Shown: positions 32,303 to 46,200 of the stretch, piece by piece | Position numbering within the stretch: the first letter of the stretch is position 1 | Layout: each line of letters opens with the position of its first letter | From: Undaria pinnatifida | Lineage: Eukaryota > Sar > Phaeophyceae > Laminariales > Alariaceae | Reading direction: 5' to 3' | Assembly (NCBI GenBank): GCA_012845835.1 | Contig: JABAKD010000021.1 | Coordinates: 7,073,506-7,137,505 of the forward strand | Length of the DNA: 64,000 nt | Notes under the pieces: generated by a model | What the model was told of the DNA's origin: nothing | The model's database searches: none | What the model saw: only the letters and a program-made list of their open reading frames with translations | Position numbers and translations under genes: made by a program

Positions 32303-35300
32303 CTGGCAAGTTTAGGACAGGATAAAAACTGGAATCAACGTCAACAGAAAGGACTAACGCACAGCCACTTAGTCTGGGAGGGGTTGACAAATGTAATCAA
32401 CGAATCAACGACAACAAGAAAGAGCAGGTGGCAGTTGTTCCCGGTCTTGAGTAGGAAGTACAACGAAAGGGTTATTTAGGTTTGCTCACTCTATCGTATG
32501 CGTACTAGAAATTTTGCTGCGTGTGCTTCCTCTCTCGAAAAAAAAGTTGGTTGTCGGTGAGTTTTCTGGTGTTATTATAGAGCTGCGCTTCTATTGTCAT
32601 CGCCGGTTTGTTTAGGTTGATGTTTAGACCACGTCGATTCTGGTAAATAGAGCACAGTGCGCATGTCCGGAGGTACCTACCCCACATGCGTCTTCCTAGT
32701 GGGAGTTTACATGATGAAACATGCGTCAATCAACCCTTCCGCGGAAAGAAGGTCAGACGCCGAGCATGCCACGTTTGTAGACTGGGTGTCTACAGTACCG
32801 TCTAATTTACCGGTTGATCCCCAATGTTATGAGAAGCTCCATAACTCACCCGGGCACCGGTGTTAAGGAGCCGTTAACGTTTAGTGACACGTTGAACGAT
32901 TATGTCGGCTATGACCGGCATACCGTATCAAAATCAGGTTAATAATGACAGTTAAACACCCAGAAAATGAACTAGTAAAGGGTCTATCTACAGGATGTCC
33001 CTCAGGTGAGGTGCCCCATCTACCACAATCCTCTGGGTCCGAAACAACTCCTCATGCAGGTGTATTGCTCCAACAGTGAATAAATATTCCGAAACAGATG
33101 CATAACCACACGCCATGCACAAACCCAACCAGCACGATTTACCTAAGACGTAGTGACCTCGCAAATATAATATCAAAACGAACGACAAAAAACAATGCCA
33201 TTCTGGATATTGCTGTGTGAAAACAGAAAAAAGCATACTTGAAGAACTGTTAATAACGCACCCCTCCAACTACTGAAGATACGCAAAACCGACCTTGACG
33301 TCGTGTATTTTGTTCATGCTTGTCGCGAGAGCTTACGGCCAGCCCTTGCGTTTCGACGGTAGGTACAACGTAATGCAAACACATCAGTTTGTCGCGACGG
33401 AACGTTGTCATGTATGTCGTGGCTCTAAAAGTTATTAAAATGCTGGTCGGTCGTGATATGACTGGCCTCTCCATGGACGCGCACGAAGCATTCAACACAC
33501 GGAATAGCATAGACCTACCAGGATGCGTATGTGCCGGTGACCTGGAAAGCATTGTTATTGAAGAGAAGAGGTTGAGGGGTCATCTCGGCGATGTCGATTT
33601 ATTTTTTGAACGTGCTAGCCTACAAACCCGAGTGGACAAGATATAATTGGCCTTGCCTGAACGTGTTTCCTGCTGAAAGTCGCTTTCATCGTCGCCCAAC
33701 TGTTCCAACAGATAGATAGTATGAAGAAAACGTGCACCAGTATCAGCAAGACCGAATAGGCAGCGGTGCTGCCAGACTTCTCGTCCACCAGGTCGGTTTG
33801 GATGATCAGCGCCAAGAAGTTGGTGAAGAAGATCACGAGGCACCCCTATCGTGCAAATGATAGCAGCGGCAAAGAAACAGGAGCAGGGCCAAGAGTTTCC
33901 CGTTCGTAAGTAAGTGCCAGAACGGAGAAAGACGGTACGCAGTGATCGATTGTATGTTTGAAGTAATCTATCATCCGATGCTGTCCAACATATTAGCTTG
34001 GACTTCGAGCTAGTGCAGGTGCTCCTGGGACACAGACATAACAATCGCGAGTTATTTCGTAACGCGTCGTCTTTGAATTCTTGCCCAATGGGGATACTCA
34101 GCGGTTCAGGCTAACCCAACCGGTGTTATGTCACCAGAGCGTGTGCGGTCACGGTACCAGAAGGCAATGGCTTGCCGTGCAGCTTTGATCAGTGATCCTC
34201 CACCTTCCCTCTCTGTCTCACCGTGCGGTAAAGCTGAATCTCCAAGCCGTCGATGTGTGGCATCTGGATCTCGAATGCTCCCAGGCTATCGGTGAATACA
34301 CATAATACGTGGATAACCCGGAAGTATCGGCGGCACAAGATAGGACGTAATGGCGCGACAGAAACAAACAAAACGAGCTCACATTATATAGTAATCGCGT
34401 TGTTTTAGGAAACTCGATAAAGAAATGTGTTTAATGGGTGAAACTGCTTCTGAATGAATACACCCGGCTTGTATCATACCCGTTTGCAGTTTAAATGTTT
34501 CGTTCAGCGCACTTGTCATCATCCAGAAAATATATGTAGCACTTTAGAAGGCAGGACGCACTCGCACCGCCACCACTACTTACCGCAGGGGTCTCTTGGC
34601 CCTGTGGACAACGCCATCAACGACCCATAGACAGCAAGAAGACTGCCATCAAAACATTTCTTCCTACTGCCACATCCATCGCCTGTGTCTATCACTCCCG
34701 GGTTAACTCCGTGAGCGAAGAGCGCCCTTCTTCTGATCGGAAACCGCACACAATAGCAAGAGCTGTGCGACACGCGATATGTACAGCGCGCATCAATACC
34801 AGAATCGCCATGATGCCGCTCTCGTGTCGCACAGCTCTTGCATTGGAGTTGGAATCGGTGCGCCAACAGCTCTCTTTTTATCGATCACCCGCGCCACATC
34901 AACTAAACGTTTGACCGTTGTGATGTTAGAATGCGCCTAGTGTAGGGTAGAGCACGCAATAGCACGACTATCGCCATTCTTCACGTGCGTCCCACAACTC
35001 CTTCCATTGCAGTATGGACACGCCGCGTATCTGAGTGGTCCGGGCCGGAGTGTGTCGGCAGCGCTGTAGTTGCCATTGCATTTGGACAGTATTCCCGTCC
35101 GAAGTCACAAGCGGTTTGTTGCTGCTCGGAGCACGCGCACACAATACGCATTTATCGTAGAGGGTTTCATTTTATGCTTGTTGGTATTTTATGGGCTCCC
35201 GCTGCACTTTGTCGGATGGCAAACGAAAAGCAATTAGCAACGACACGGTTTACATGCCGCGCTTTAAGGCGTAGGCCGGGGCACCTATAACCCCTTTTTA

Positions 35301-38300
35301 CCACCGGGGGGTCCAAATATCGACAACCTCTCTCCTGCTGACTGGACCAACAGCTACCCCCCCCCCCTTTGTTTGTCCTGTCCGCAATATTTCTGCACAC
35401 CTTCTCTCCCGTCCTCACCTCCGAGGGCGGGCGCACGAAACTCTACGTCTTATTTCGTGATTGGCTAGTTACGGGCCTGCCGTCGAACCCGCACTATTTG
35501 ATGATGGGCGCCATATGTCTCACATGAACCGATAGTGAGACGTTGTCTTGAAAACGCAAGTGTCGGCACAACGCTCAGCCCACTTACCCTGATTTCATCA
35601 ACCTCCCGAAATGTGTGAACGTGCTCTTGCAATACGGACACAATCGGGCCAGGTTTGTGGTTGGCTTTTAACGTACCCTGTGAAATGGCGGCCCCGTGAA
35701 GGCCTTAGAATAGTGATAATGTATAAAACCCACCATAGCTGCCTGCGGTAACGACATCGTACATATCATTTACATACGCAATCCCAAGGCAGGAAAAAAA
35801 AACACAATTAATCATTAAGACTACGACAATGTTTGCACCACGTTGGTAGCGGTTTGAGCATCATTATCGTCACTAGCTCTTGATAGCCGCCGTACCTGAT
35901 GAAGGCGAATATGCAGCCGTACGCCACCTGTCCCGATGTGCTGGGCACGAAGACCAACATACCAGTGAGAAGCAGACGCCTTATACACTCGAACACCTTC
36001 CGCGAAAAACGAGTTCAAACCCACATGCATAAAACAAAGTCAGAACGCGACACGAAAATGGGGAAGCGCATACCCCCGTTATTGATAATTTTGTTGTTGC
36101 TAGTGTCATCCGACCGAATGAAGCATAAGCTTGAGCATCAATAATTTCATGGACTTCCACAAAGTAGTCAAAAAAACAAGGTATTGCTGTATTTATTGGC
36201 ATTCGACAATGTGCAGCATGAGGATCATCCTAACTCTTCCCAGAAGAGGAAAACTAAGACTAATCAAAGATATGGCTAATGTGTACCACGTTCGTGTGTA
36301 GAGTAAATTGACCGCCCACAGTTCCTCACAAGAAGAGGAAGAAAGGACGAGAAAAGCAAACAAGCACGTTATTATGCTCTTACAACAACTTGTCGCCATT
36401 TAGGAATAGCTAACGGGATCGTCACGGCCTTTGTTTTGATGGTAAAACGAACTTTTCATCCTTTGTTAACGGTAACACAAACGTCTCCTTGTGAATGGTA
36501 ACACAAACTTTATCTCCTACCTGGCATACTGCAGTATGTTACAAGGGCTTCGTAAGGGTGCCGGCGATCACTACGCCGGACAATGACCTGAGGCAATAGA
36601 ACCAAAAGATCATTAGAGTACCCGCGCTCTTTCGTTGATCGCTCGGTCGCTCGATCACTTGGTGGGTCGTTCGGTCTATCGCTTGGTTGCTCGCTCGGGC
36701 GACCGACCTCCCCACTCGATTAATATTGTGGTCTGGCATACGTACCGGGTAAGCGTGTGCGTAATTGTGTTCAATGTGTCTACGTATGCGTTGTTCGGTC
36801 AGGGAAAAGCGCGGCAAACAAGAGAAACACGATGGACTGTTTGGAGAGGGGGGGATCTATGTATGTACCAGTACGTGTTATGGAATAATTGAGGGAGGTA
36901 TACGTGAAAACGCGTGTAAATTACCCTGCCTGACAACCTGAAGACAAAATCATAGCGTTCAGACCTCTACATCTGTGCACAATTACACAGCAAATATGAC
37001 GCTCGCTAGACGGTCTTTGAGGAATTTACAGCAGTACTGTACCTACCTACCTACTCAACGCTAACCCATACGAAGTATTTCGTGCTAACTGGTAGGTTCT
37101 CTCTTCTCCGGCCGGCAACCACATAATAACAGCGGCAAAGAACAGTGTTTTCCTTGTGCTCACACGAACTTGGGCACTCCGAGATGTGAAATGACGCAAA
37201 GCGGGATGTTTGATACATACAGCAGCAGTGGATCCCGCGAAATGTACCTCGAAGTAGTAGCAGCTAGGGTAGTAAGCACCCCAGAGAAAAGACGTCGGCG
37301 CGACGCTTTCATCGTTTGCGCGCTGGTTGATCTTCTCTTGCTACAGCGTAATTCCAAGAGGAGGTTGGCACGAGCAGGGACAGGAGCGGGAACAACACGC
37401 AGAGCAGAAGAAGGAAAAGTTCTTAATGTGGTGGATTTGGGCAGCAAATCACGAGTATCATGTTATTCACACGATGTCCAGCACAAACTAAAACCCAAAA
37501 ATATTGTGAACGGCTAGTCTACATTACTCTGTCATTCCAGATATTAAGCCTGCTTGTCGTCAGACAGGATGTAGCGTACAGAGGGCATTTGTGCGTTGCC
37601 CACCGGGCTACCCGGCAAGTTAAATATCACCTAATGCAGTAACTTGAGCCCACGGTATGCCCTAGTGCGCGTACCCCTTTTCGGAACGGCGGGGCAAGTG
37701 GGACGGATCTTGACGGAATGCCGGCCACATAACTTGTCATACATGCCTACGCACAAGTTGCCCAAATTTTTGTGGCCTCAGGAAAACACGTTTTAGGAGC
37801 ACAGAAACTAAACTACTGGATGACAAGTCGATCTCATTTACGCGGCCATGGTTAGGGCTTGCCGTTCGGCACGATATAACAGGGAGTACTTGGTTTGCCG
37901 GTACGGAGTTGGCCCAGTACAGAGACGTTTTCCTACACGGTCGGGTGTATCTCTTGAGGTTTCGGGGAAGCATTTTTTCTCGGGCCAATGCCACTTGCAC
38001 ACGCCAGGGTGTTGTTATGATACGGGTAGAGAACCATCGTACCGAACCTGTGTAGCTGGCACGCGTTTTGCACCTGAGAACAATACTCTGAGAGCTGTTT
38101 GTGACACTGCGCTTTCAGGTATTAGTGTGAGGGTATTTGGGCTATCGTATTATATGGGGATGGATTGTTGATATGCGGTTTGAGTATTTTTGAGGTTGAT
38201 GGCTTGCCTGCGGAAGCAGTCGATGGTGATAATGATACGAACTTACTTTGATATAATGATACTCTCCGTACATATGGCCGAGGGAAGTCTGTAACAGCAA

Positions 38301-41300
38301 GGTACGGCCCACTCGTGCGTGTGTGGGTCGTGTAACAATCTGGTACGGCCTCTCCCAGTTCAATGGGTAGGTCGGCTTGCGACTGTGAAGCAGGTATGAT
38401 ATTATGTTCTACAGCTCTCTTCGACAATCATGGTATATCACCGCTTGTACCCTAGTGCATACGTTCAACAGCGACCATAAAACAAACAGGGGCATCAGTT
38501 TCTTCATTCATAGATAAATAGCGTCCAAACCGAACACGATCTCCCTATATGGTGTCACGTATGGGACATGTGCTAAACGCGTACAATGGTCGCCGTGCCG
38601 TAGTGCGTTTACGTCCTGAATGTCTTCACTTCAAAGGGTCCATACCTCGGCCAAAGACAGACAGATGTTGATGAAAATGTAAACTAGTCCCGCAATCTCA
38701 CCAGCTGGGTACCTATCGAACGCTACAAAGTGAAAATCACATCTGCTCCAATGCGTTTGGGTAGATCATCTACTCAGGAGCCCGGAGAGTTAGAAACAGT
38801 GACCCCAAGTCAACTGTGCCGCTCTTGGAGAAGCTCTCACCATAACGTACTGGAGTCCACTCGACTCATCCAAAATGTGCCTACTATCGGTATGTCTCCT
38901 TATATTCTGCAAGGAATAACTTTGCAGTGGTCGTAGTAAGGGTGGCGTAAGAAATATGGGTTACGGCGACAGGTAAGCGTGTCGAATATTACCCAGAGCA
39001 GCAGCAACAAGAACAGCAACACCGAGAAGAACAACTACGACGCATGCTCAATGCTCACGTGTAAGGGATAGAGCACAGATAAACTGTTTAGAGAAAGGAT
39101 ACCAAAATATATGTACTATATCCCGTCTTGAATAATGCTGGTGGTATACTATTCGCCCGTGGCGCATACGGTACGGAATATGTCTGCCTCAACGCGTTGT
39201 GGCTTTGGGTGGACCACCTGCACTATCTGCTTTTCTAGTGGAAATTCATGAAAGCTTTTACGGAAGCGATGGAAGCTTCGATGGAAGCGTGGAAGCTTTC
39301 ATGAAGCCTTTCGCGGCATGGAGGCGTCGACGCTTCCGTGGAAGCTTCCGAGGAAGTTACTTGCACGGAATTTTGTCGTGGAAGCTTCCACGGAAGTTAC
39401 TTCCATGGAGTCGTCCGTAAAATCTTCCACGGAAACTTTCACGGAATTCACTGCCACGGAGCTTTCCGTGAAAGTTTTCGTGGGAGTTACTTCCACGGAA
39501 ACTTCCACGGAAGGTTTTGTGGATGTAAATAGATTTCACGGAAGCTTTCACGGAAGCTTTCACGGAAGCTTTTACGGAGACCTTCACGGAAGCTTTCGTG
39601 GAAGAAAATTACTTTCACGGAAGCTTTCACGGAACCTAATCTACCCTAACCCTAACCCTAACCCCGAACGCTTCGTGGAAGCTTTCGTGGAAACTTTCGT
39701 GGAAGCTTTCGTGGAAGTTTTGGTGAAAGCTTAAGTGAAAGTTTTCGTGGAAGTTACTTCCATGGAATCTTTCACTACTTCTATGAAAGCTTCCGTGGAA
39801 GCTTTCGTGGAAGCTACTTCCATTAAAGCTTTCGCGGAAGCTTTCGTGGAAGCTTCCGGTTTTGGTTTTTCATGGAAACTTGCATAACTTCCATGGAGGC
39901 TTCCATAAAAGCTTCCATGGAAGCGGTGGACGCTACCACGGAAGCTTTTATGACCTTTCACGCAAAAAACAAGAAGTGCAGGGGACTGCTTTGGGTCTCC
40001 ACGCCAATATTCTAGATAAATTCGAACCACCTCTATCTTTATGCTGCACCTGTTCAGCTTTTGTTGACATTACGGTAGAGCAATTAACATCTACTACTGC
40101 TGTAAATCACACTTTTTTTGCTAATTTGTAGAAATGGTGATGCGGTGTGATGCGGGGGTGCACGAACAGACTCTGTCTACACCGCACTTCTTGTCAGGCA
40201 CACACGGGGGGGCGGGGGGTAGGCTAAAGACGGCACTGTCCTGCTCATAAGAAAGCAAGCAGAGCATCTCCTAAAAATCACTTTAAAAAGAAACTCAAAT
40301 AAATTGAATTTTTTCAGGCATGGTTGAACCCCATATCGAGCCAGTGTTGAGGTGTTAGTGGAGTAATAGTCCGTTTGACCACTTGCAAAAGGTTAACCAA
40401 TAGCTTACCCGAACTAAGCCTTATAACACTCTACCCCCCTGAAACGGCGGGATAGCAGGTCGGCCGGATATACGGCGGACCTGTGTCAATATCCAAGCCG
40501 TTTCATTTCCTGGGGATACCAGGGAGAGTATTTTTCAAGTTCGACATGGGGAAAATCTGAAACGTTTATTATTGTGGATGGTGGGGATCGAACCCACGAC
40601 CCAAAAACCCATGTTATGTCGGCGACGCTACTTGTTGAAGAAATTAGTGGGGTATTAGTCCGTTTGACCACTTGCGAAAGGTTAACCAATAGCCTACCCA
40701 AACTAAGCCTCATAACACTCTCCCCCCCTCAAACGGCGAGATAGCAGGTCGGCCGGATATACGGGCGGACCTGACATTTATTCAAGCCGTTTAATTCTCT
40801 GCGGTACCAGGGAGAGTGTTTTTCAAGTTCGACATGGAGAAAATCTGAAAAGTTTATTATTGTGGATGGTGGAGATCGAACCCACGACCCAAAAACCCAT
40901 GTTCTGTCGACGACGCCATTTTATTTAGGAGTTAGAGGGGTATTAGTCCGTTTGACCACTTGCAAAAGGTTGACCAATAGCTTACCCAAACTAAGCCTTA
41001 TAACACTCCCCCCCCCTCAAACGGCGGGATAGCAGGTCGACCGGATATACGGCGGATATCCAATCCGTTTCATTTCCTGGGGATACCTAGGAGAGTATGT
41101 TTCAAGTTCGACATGGGGAAAATCTGAAAAGTTTACTATTGTGGATGGTGGGGATCGAACCCACGACCCATAAACCCATGGTCTGTCGACGACGACGCCA
41201 TTTGTTGAAGAAATTAGTGGGGTATTAGTCCGTTTGACCACTTACAAAGGTTAACCAATAGTTTACCCAAACTAAGCCTCATAACACTCTCCCCCCCTCA

Positions 41301-43180
41301 AACGGCGGGATAGCTGGTCGGCCGGATATACGGGCGGACCTCTCAATTATATTCACCTCATAACACCAGAAAAACGTCATTTACTGCTGAAGAGACGGCC
41401 AATGACGATCTACTCTGTTTTTTTACCATGTGCCATAGTTCCTGCACGAATGTCCTACCATTTAAAATGTATTCGCCGCGTGTGTAGAAATGAGCTACTG
41501 TTTCGGCATGACCCCACACAAAACTCGGCACAGTCTGGCGCAACCCGAGGGCGAGGCTTTGAGCCGAGATGCTACAGGTGACACATTCTACGGTATAGGA
41601 CCACCATCCTCTTTCTGAGGCTCCTGTTATGATAAACTACTCTATACCCCACCCAAAACCCGATCGTGATAGAATTAATGTGCGACCCGATGAACACTCC
41701 CATACCATACTCTAGGTAAGACCAAAATGTCCTATTGCAAAACAACAATGAGATTCCGACCACTGTAGCTTAATGACTCCGGCAGTTCAAAAATACTTTA
41801 GCGAAGAAGTGCCAACTCTACAGTAGTACACCAGGCTCAACCTCGCGGGATCGTTCTCCGACCCGAACTATATGTAGAGAGAAAAACCCTGGGCAAATAT
41901 GAACGAAAAGTTTTTGGGAGCTACTTAGTAGCACTACCGCTTGCCCACATAGCTGGCATAAGGCCGGTACATTCTACACACCCCAAGGCGGAGGTCGGCC
42001 TAGCACATCTGGGTATTACGTCCATCGGTAGAAATATACAGGGTTTAGCGAAGGTCGAGGCCTTCACTAATACACTCGTCATACTGCAAAATATATGCCT
42101 TTTGTTTCATCAGGGTCCCACCCTAAGACCGGAACAACCTGGCCAAGCCTTGGACTATCGAAACTACGGTACATGGGAAAAGCCTTGCCGACCCCGGTTG
42201 GAAGATTTCGACAGCTCGTTAATGGCACCAACCAGCGATTGCTCTACTAACTGGCATACGGCCGGAACTTGATACACACCCGACTGGCGGGACGTGGTCG
42301 GGCACATCTGGGCATCGCAGCCATCGATGTGAGCGCGAATAAAACACAGGCCATCCGGCTACCACGACACAACTCGACTGATTCAAAACAGATACTTCTG
42401 GTGCTGCCACAGTTAACCAAGGCGGCTTGAAAAGCAGTCAACCAGCTTAGCCGTTTTCAAACAGTTGTCTAGTAACCACGAAGAGATGGGTCGAACGATT
42501 AGCGCACTATTTTTACACTTGGCCAGTAGACGTCTAAACGTCAGAACCTTCTCACGGGTCGAACGATTACGCACCGTCCTGTCACAAATACCGCAAAGGC
42601 TGCCACTATTGGGAGCTCTTTGACGCTTCGCGGGCTGCCGGTTAAACGTATCTTCAAAGGTCAAAAGTTTAGTCTGAAGAAGTGCCTGATGGAATTATCT
42701 GTCTATTCACGGAGACATGGCAATTACCAACGACCTGATTAATCACGTTTCAAAAGCGTCTTGTACTGTCATGCTTATTTCGCCTGAACGGCTATCTAGG
42801 GTAGGATGTTTTCAAGTTTTTGGACCATTGGCCACGAAGAGGTGGCAAATAACACTTGGCTAACATTTCTGTAGCCCTATTGAGGCTTATAGTACCAGAC
42901 GAGTTACTATCGGTTTGCTCACCACAATGTCCTGTTTCCCTTTTGAAGCTTCCACGCTCTTGTCGGTTAGAGGGTTGATTGCAGACCTCTGGCTCAGGAG
43001 AATGTAGAGGAACACGGCGGGAATACCTAGCGGGTCTGCAATCCGGCGGAGTGTTCGATGAAACAGCGGGGCAGTGACCGAAGAGCAGCACCACGACTAG
43101 GCTTCGTTTCTCGAATCACCGGGAGCGGAAAATTTTTATGAAACGGCGGGACAGCCACTCGAGCGTAGCATCTTGTCTCG

Positions 43181-43242
<62 letters not shown>

Positions 43243-46200
43243 GCTGCTGCTGCTGTTGTTGTTGTTAACCATCAAATGAGCGGCGGGAGAAGACGGCCGC
43301 TGGAAAGATAGATCGAATAAGATAAGAAGAAAGCATCACTGGCACCGTCTAATGAGCCTACGCGTCTGAAGAACGGCGTCACAAGCAGTCGACCACGCCA
43401 TGTCAGGTATGACCATACTGCACTAATCTGATCCATCGGTTCACGCCCTTGGGACATCCATGAGGGGCCATCGACGCCAGCGCCAATAGGCAAGTTGCGT
43501 CCTAACCGCGTGATCTTGGCTGGGTGGGGATAGAGCCACCTCGCACTATTGAGTATGGGCCACAACAAACCGGTTGTTCCACAGTTGGCCGTGACCGTAA
43601 TCGAGCGGCCGCCTCGCCCCCGCAGACGGCTGTACTGACGTTGGCACTGAGGAATGGAAGATGTGTTTCTACCCGCAAGGCGCATGTTGTACCCACCATA
43701 CAGAGCACACGGTGTCACGGAAACTTGTGGCTTGAAACCACGCGATATGAGGAGCAATAACTGACGAGCACGAAGAACGCTATTTGAACTCGGCCCAAAG
43801 TCATAGCGATGGGGCACATGCTCCGAACAACCACGCACACATACGTCATCGGTGCGTCATAGTTTTATGTGGGCAGTGCGGCGCAAGATACCTACAGTGC
43901 ACTGTGAAGACAAACACTAAGCAGTCCAGACTGCGTTTGTCAGGGAAACAAGTAATCGCGACAGGGTTACGTTGAACCTAGTGTAGAACTCATATTTTCT
44001 CAAGTCCAGCGTTCAGCCTGGACCAGCACTCATGCCTGCTAATATCATAGGTACCCTATACTGTGTATTATCATGCTTCATCACTCACAGAGGCAGACCA
44101 TGACGCCGGCATACACCATGTACACCGTGTGCGTTCGCGTTTTGCAATCAATGCGGCTGTCAGCCCTCAGGTGCCTTTCATCAATCTCGTCGTAGTCGTC
44201 GCACGCGAACGTCTGGAAAATCTGTGGGGGAAACGAGCATCGTTGCCTCAGAAGAGTTACTGCCCACACGCCAACGTGTACTCGGAATAAACGGGGTCCT
44301 TCTAAACAAATACTGATCTACTGGGCACAATCACGCATCCTATATATGCTACTGCATACTCTGCATACTATGGCCGCGAATCGGAGAAATAGCACCATTG
44401 GGTATACCAGGTGTACTGTATGGTTATTTAATTTGCGATATGACAAGGTCTAGCGCTTGTTCCAATCATACCATCCGCATATGAATGGACATGTATCGAG
44501 AACCCAGATACGTAAAACACGGAGTATGTCCCCAATAGACCCGAATACCCGGGCGAAAAAAAAACATTAGTCTACGCCCCCTTATGAGGAATCTTACCAA
44601 ATACCAAAAAAATATGAAACAATCCAACCTGAAATTAAGAAGTTTGGTCATGTTTCCCAAACGGATAGTCTAATCAATGTTATCAATATTCTACAACTCA
44701 AACGCAACCTTACTACGATTAGGATGCGGATATATTCTTACAAATTGTTTGTGACATAAAGTGCGGCTCGCAGCCATACCGTATGTACAGGTATTCGGGT
44801 ATGAAATGGTCGGGCAATGGCAGAGGCGAGAACTTGTAGCTGTTATATACATATTGACTTTAGCAATGTCATTGTTCTATCGCTTTTCCGTTTGACAATT
44901 ATTTGCAGCAAAAAAATATTACAACGTCGGCTTCAAGCACAAACAGCTACTGCAATACTTTAAAACCCTTGCATTTTCTCAGCAGGACACCTGCTCTTTT
45001 ATCTTTTGAACCCCTCTTCGTGTATCCCCATGAGGATGCCGCATTAGGGTAGCACTTACCACCGTGGAAACCTGGCTGTAGACGAGGTACAGGATGATTA
45101 GGGTCATGGTGGTGTGGCGGGCAAACAGCTCCCACAACCGGTTCTGTTCGTGCGGACAACACCATTGACAAATCACCACACGCACGGATGCAAACAAAGG
45201 AAACCGGGAGCACACATGATACCGGCAGGAGGATCAACCGTTGCAAAAAAAACAGCACATATACGGGTATGGCAACATTGGTTCGTGACAACAAGATGTG
45301 TTTAGTCAGACAACAACGCAAATACTAAGCGGAGGTGGAATTTACGGCAGCATTCCCCGCGCGCAAGGACAAACGTATTTCATTCCAATGCCAGGGGCAT
45401 TCAACAGCTTGGCGGCGTGTGGCATACATACGGAGAACAGCGAGGGTAAGCGCGAGCCGAGAAAGATGCGCCATTTTCGCCCTCAACACAATCAACCCAG
45501 CTGCTGCTATTCACCTGTTCAGGGTTCGTCTTGTGTCCCGGCCCAGCCTTCCAGACGCTTCGAATAGAGCGTTCAGAACTAGTGACGGGCGGTTTCGCAC
45601 GAACCCATGGCTTCCCCGTCTCCACCTCTCTCGTATGTAAAATCCAGCTGCTCTCAACGCCTGACGCCATACTCGATCGTTGGTCATGGGATTTGTCATG
45701 GTCGTCTGTAGTTCCCGCCTCCCGCAATGCCTGTGTATGAGCTGACGTGTCCCCGGACTTCGTATGGGGCCCATCACTCCTCGTTCGTGCCGACGAAGGT
45801 TCAGCATTGGTGGAGCTGACGCGGCGCCCCAGGGTCCCCCCGTGGTTCGTTCTGCTGCTGAGGTCGTCGAGGGTTTGGACACGCGGTGTTGCCAACCTCG
45901 ACCCCAAGTAAAAGGTGACTCCCAAGAATCCTAGAAGGATGAAGGGCGCGATTGTCACCATCCTGTGCGAGGAGCGAACACGAAGTTCATTAACGACTGG
46001 CACTTCGGCAATGGTTACAGCAAACCGGACGACGGTCAGAATATCGGTGTTGGTGACTCCAACTATAGTACGGAGAGTGCAGCTGCTAACGTCCAGGAGA
46101 AATTGATACCTGGGCGTATATGTATGGTTGAGTCTTTCAGAAACAAACACACATCTAAGACGAAAACATCGAAAATGGGTGCTTCGGTACCGCGTTGGTC

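Larger units (their letters stand above)
37341..42922 (-). other. Large gene 2 intron (5.6 kb) filled with repeats
   Basis: The corresponding gene 1 intron is 1.5 kb, so about 4 kb was gained here or lost there. The intron holds the GGAAGCTT minisatellite (39240-39955), the four-unit tRNA-like tandem array (40368-41345) and a degenerate ~300-bp duplication (41946-42355). The stretch 37341-39200 shows nothing recognisable. Confidence 0.7.

Noticed and set aside
39318-39734. 138-codon frame rich in Glu, Ala, Ser, Thr and Val
   Set aside because: It is the translation of the GGAAGCTT minisatellite; similar frames appear on both strands.
40861-40905. tRNA gene reading GGGTTCGATCCCCACC on the - strand
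   Set aside because: The A-box-like sequence is too far from the B box and the segment recurs as part of a 285-bp tandem unit, so it is better explained as a SINE or satellite.
43027-43275. Poly-asparagine frame on the - strand
   Set aside because: It is the (AAC)n strand of the microsatellite and only by chance runs into the frame next to exon 16.
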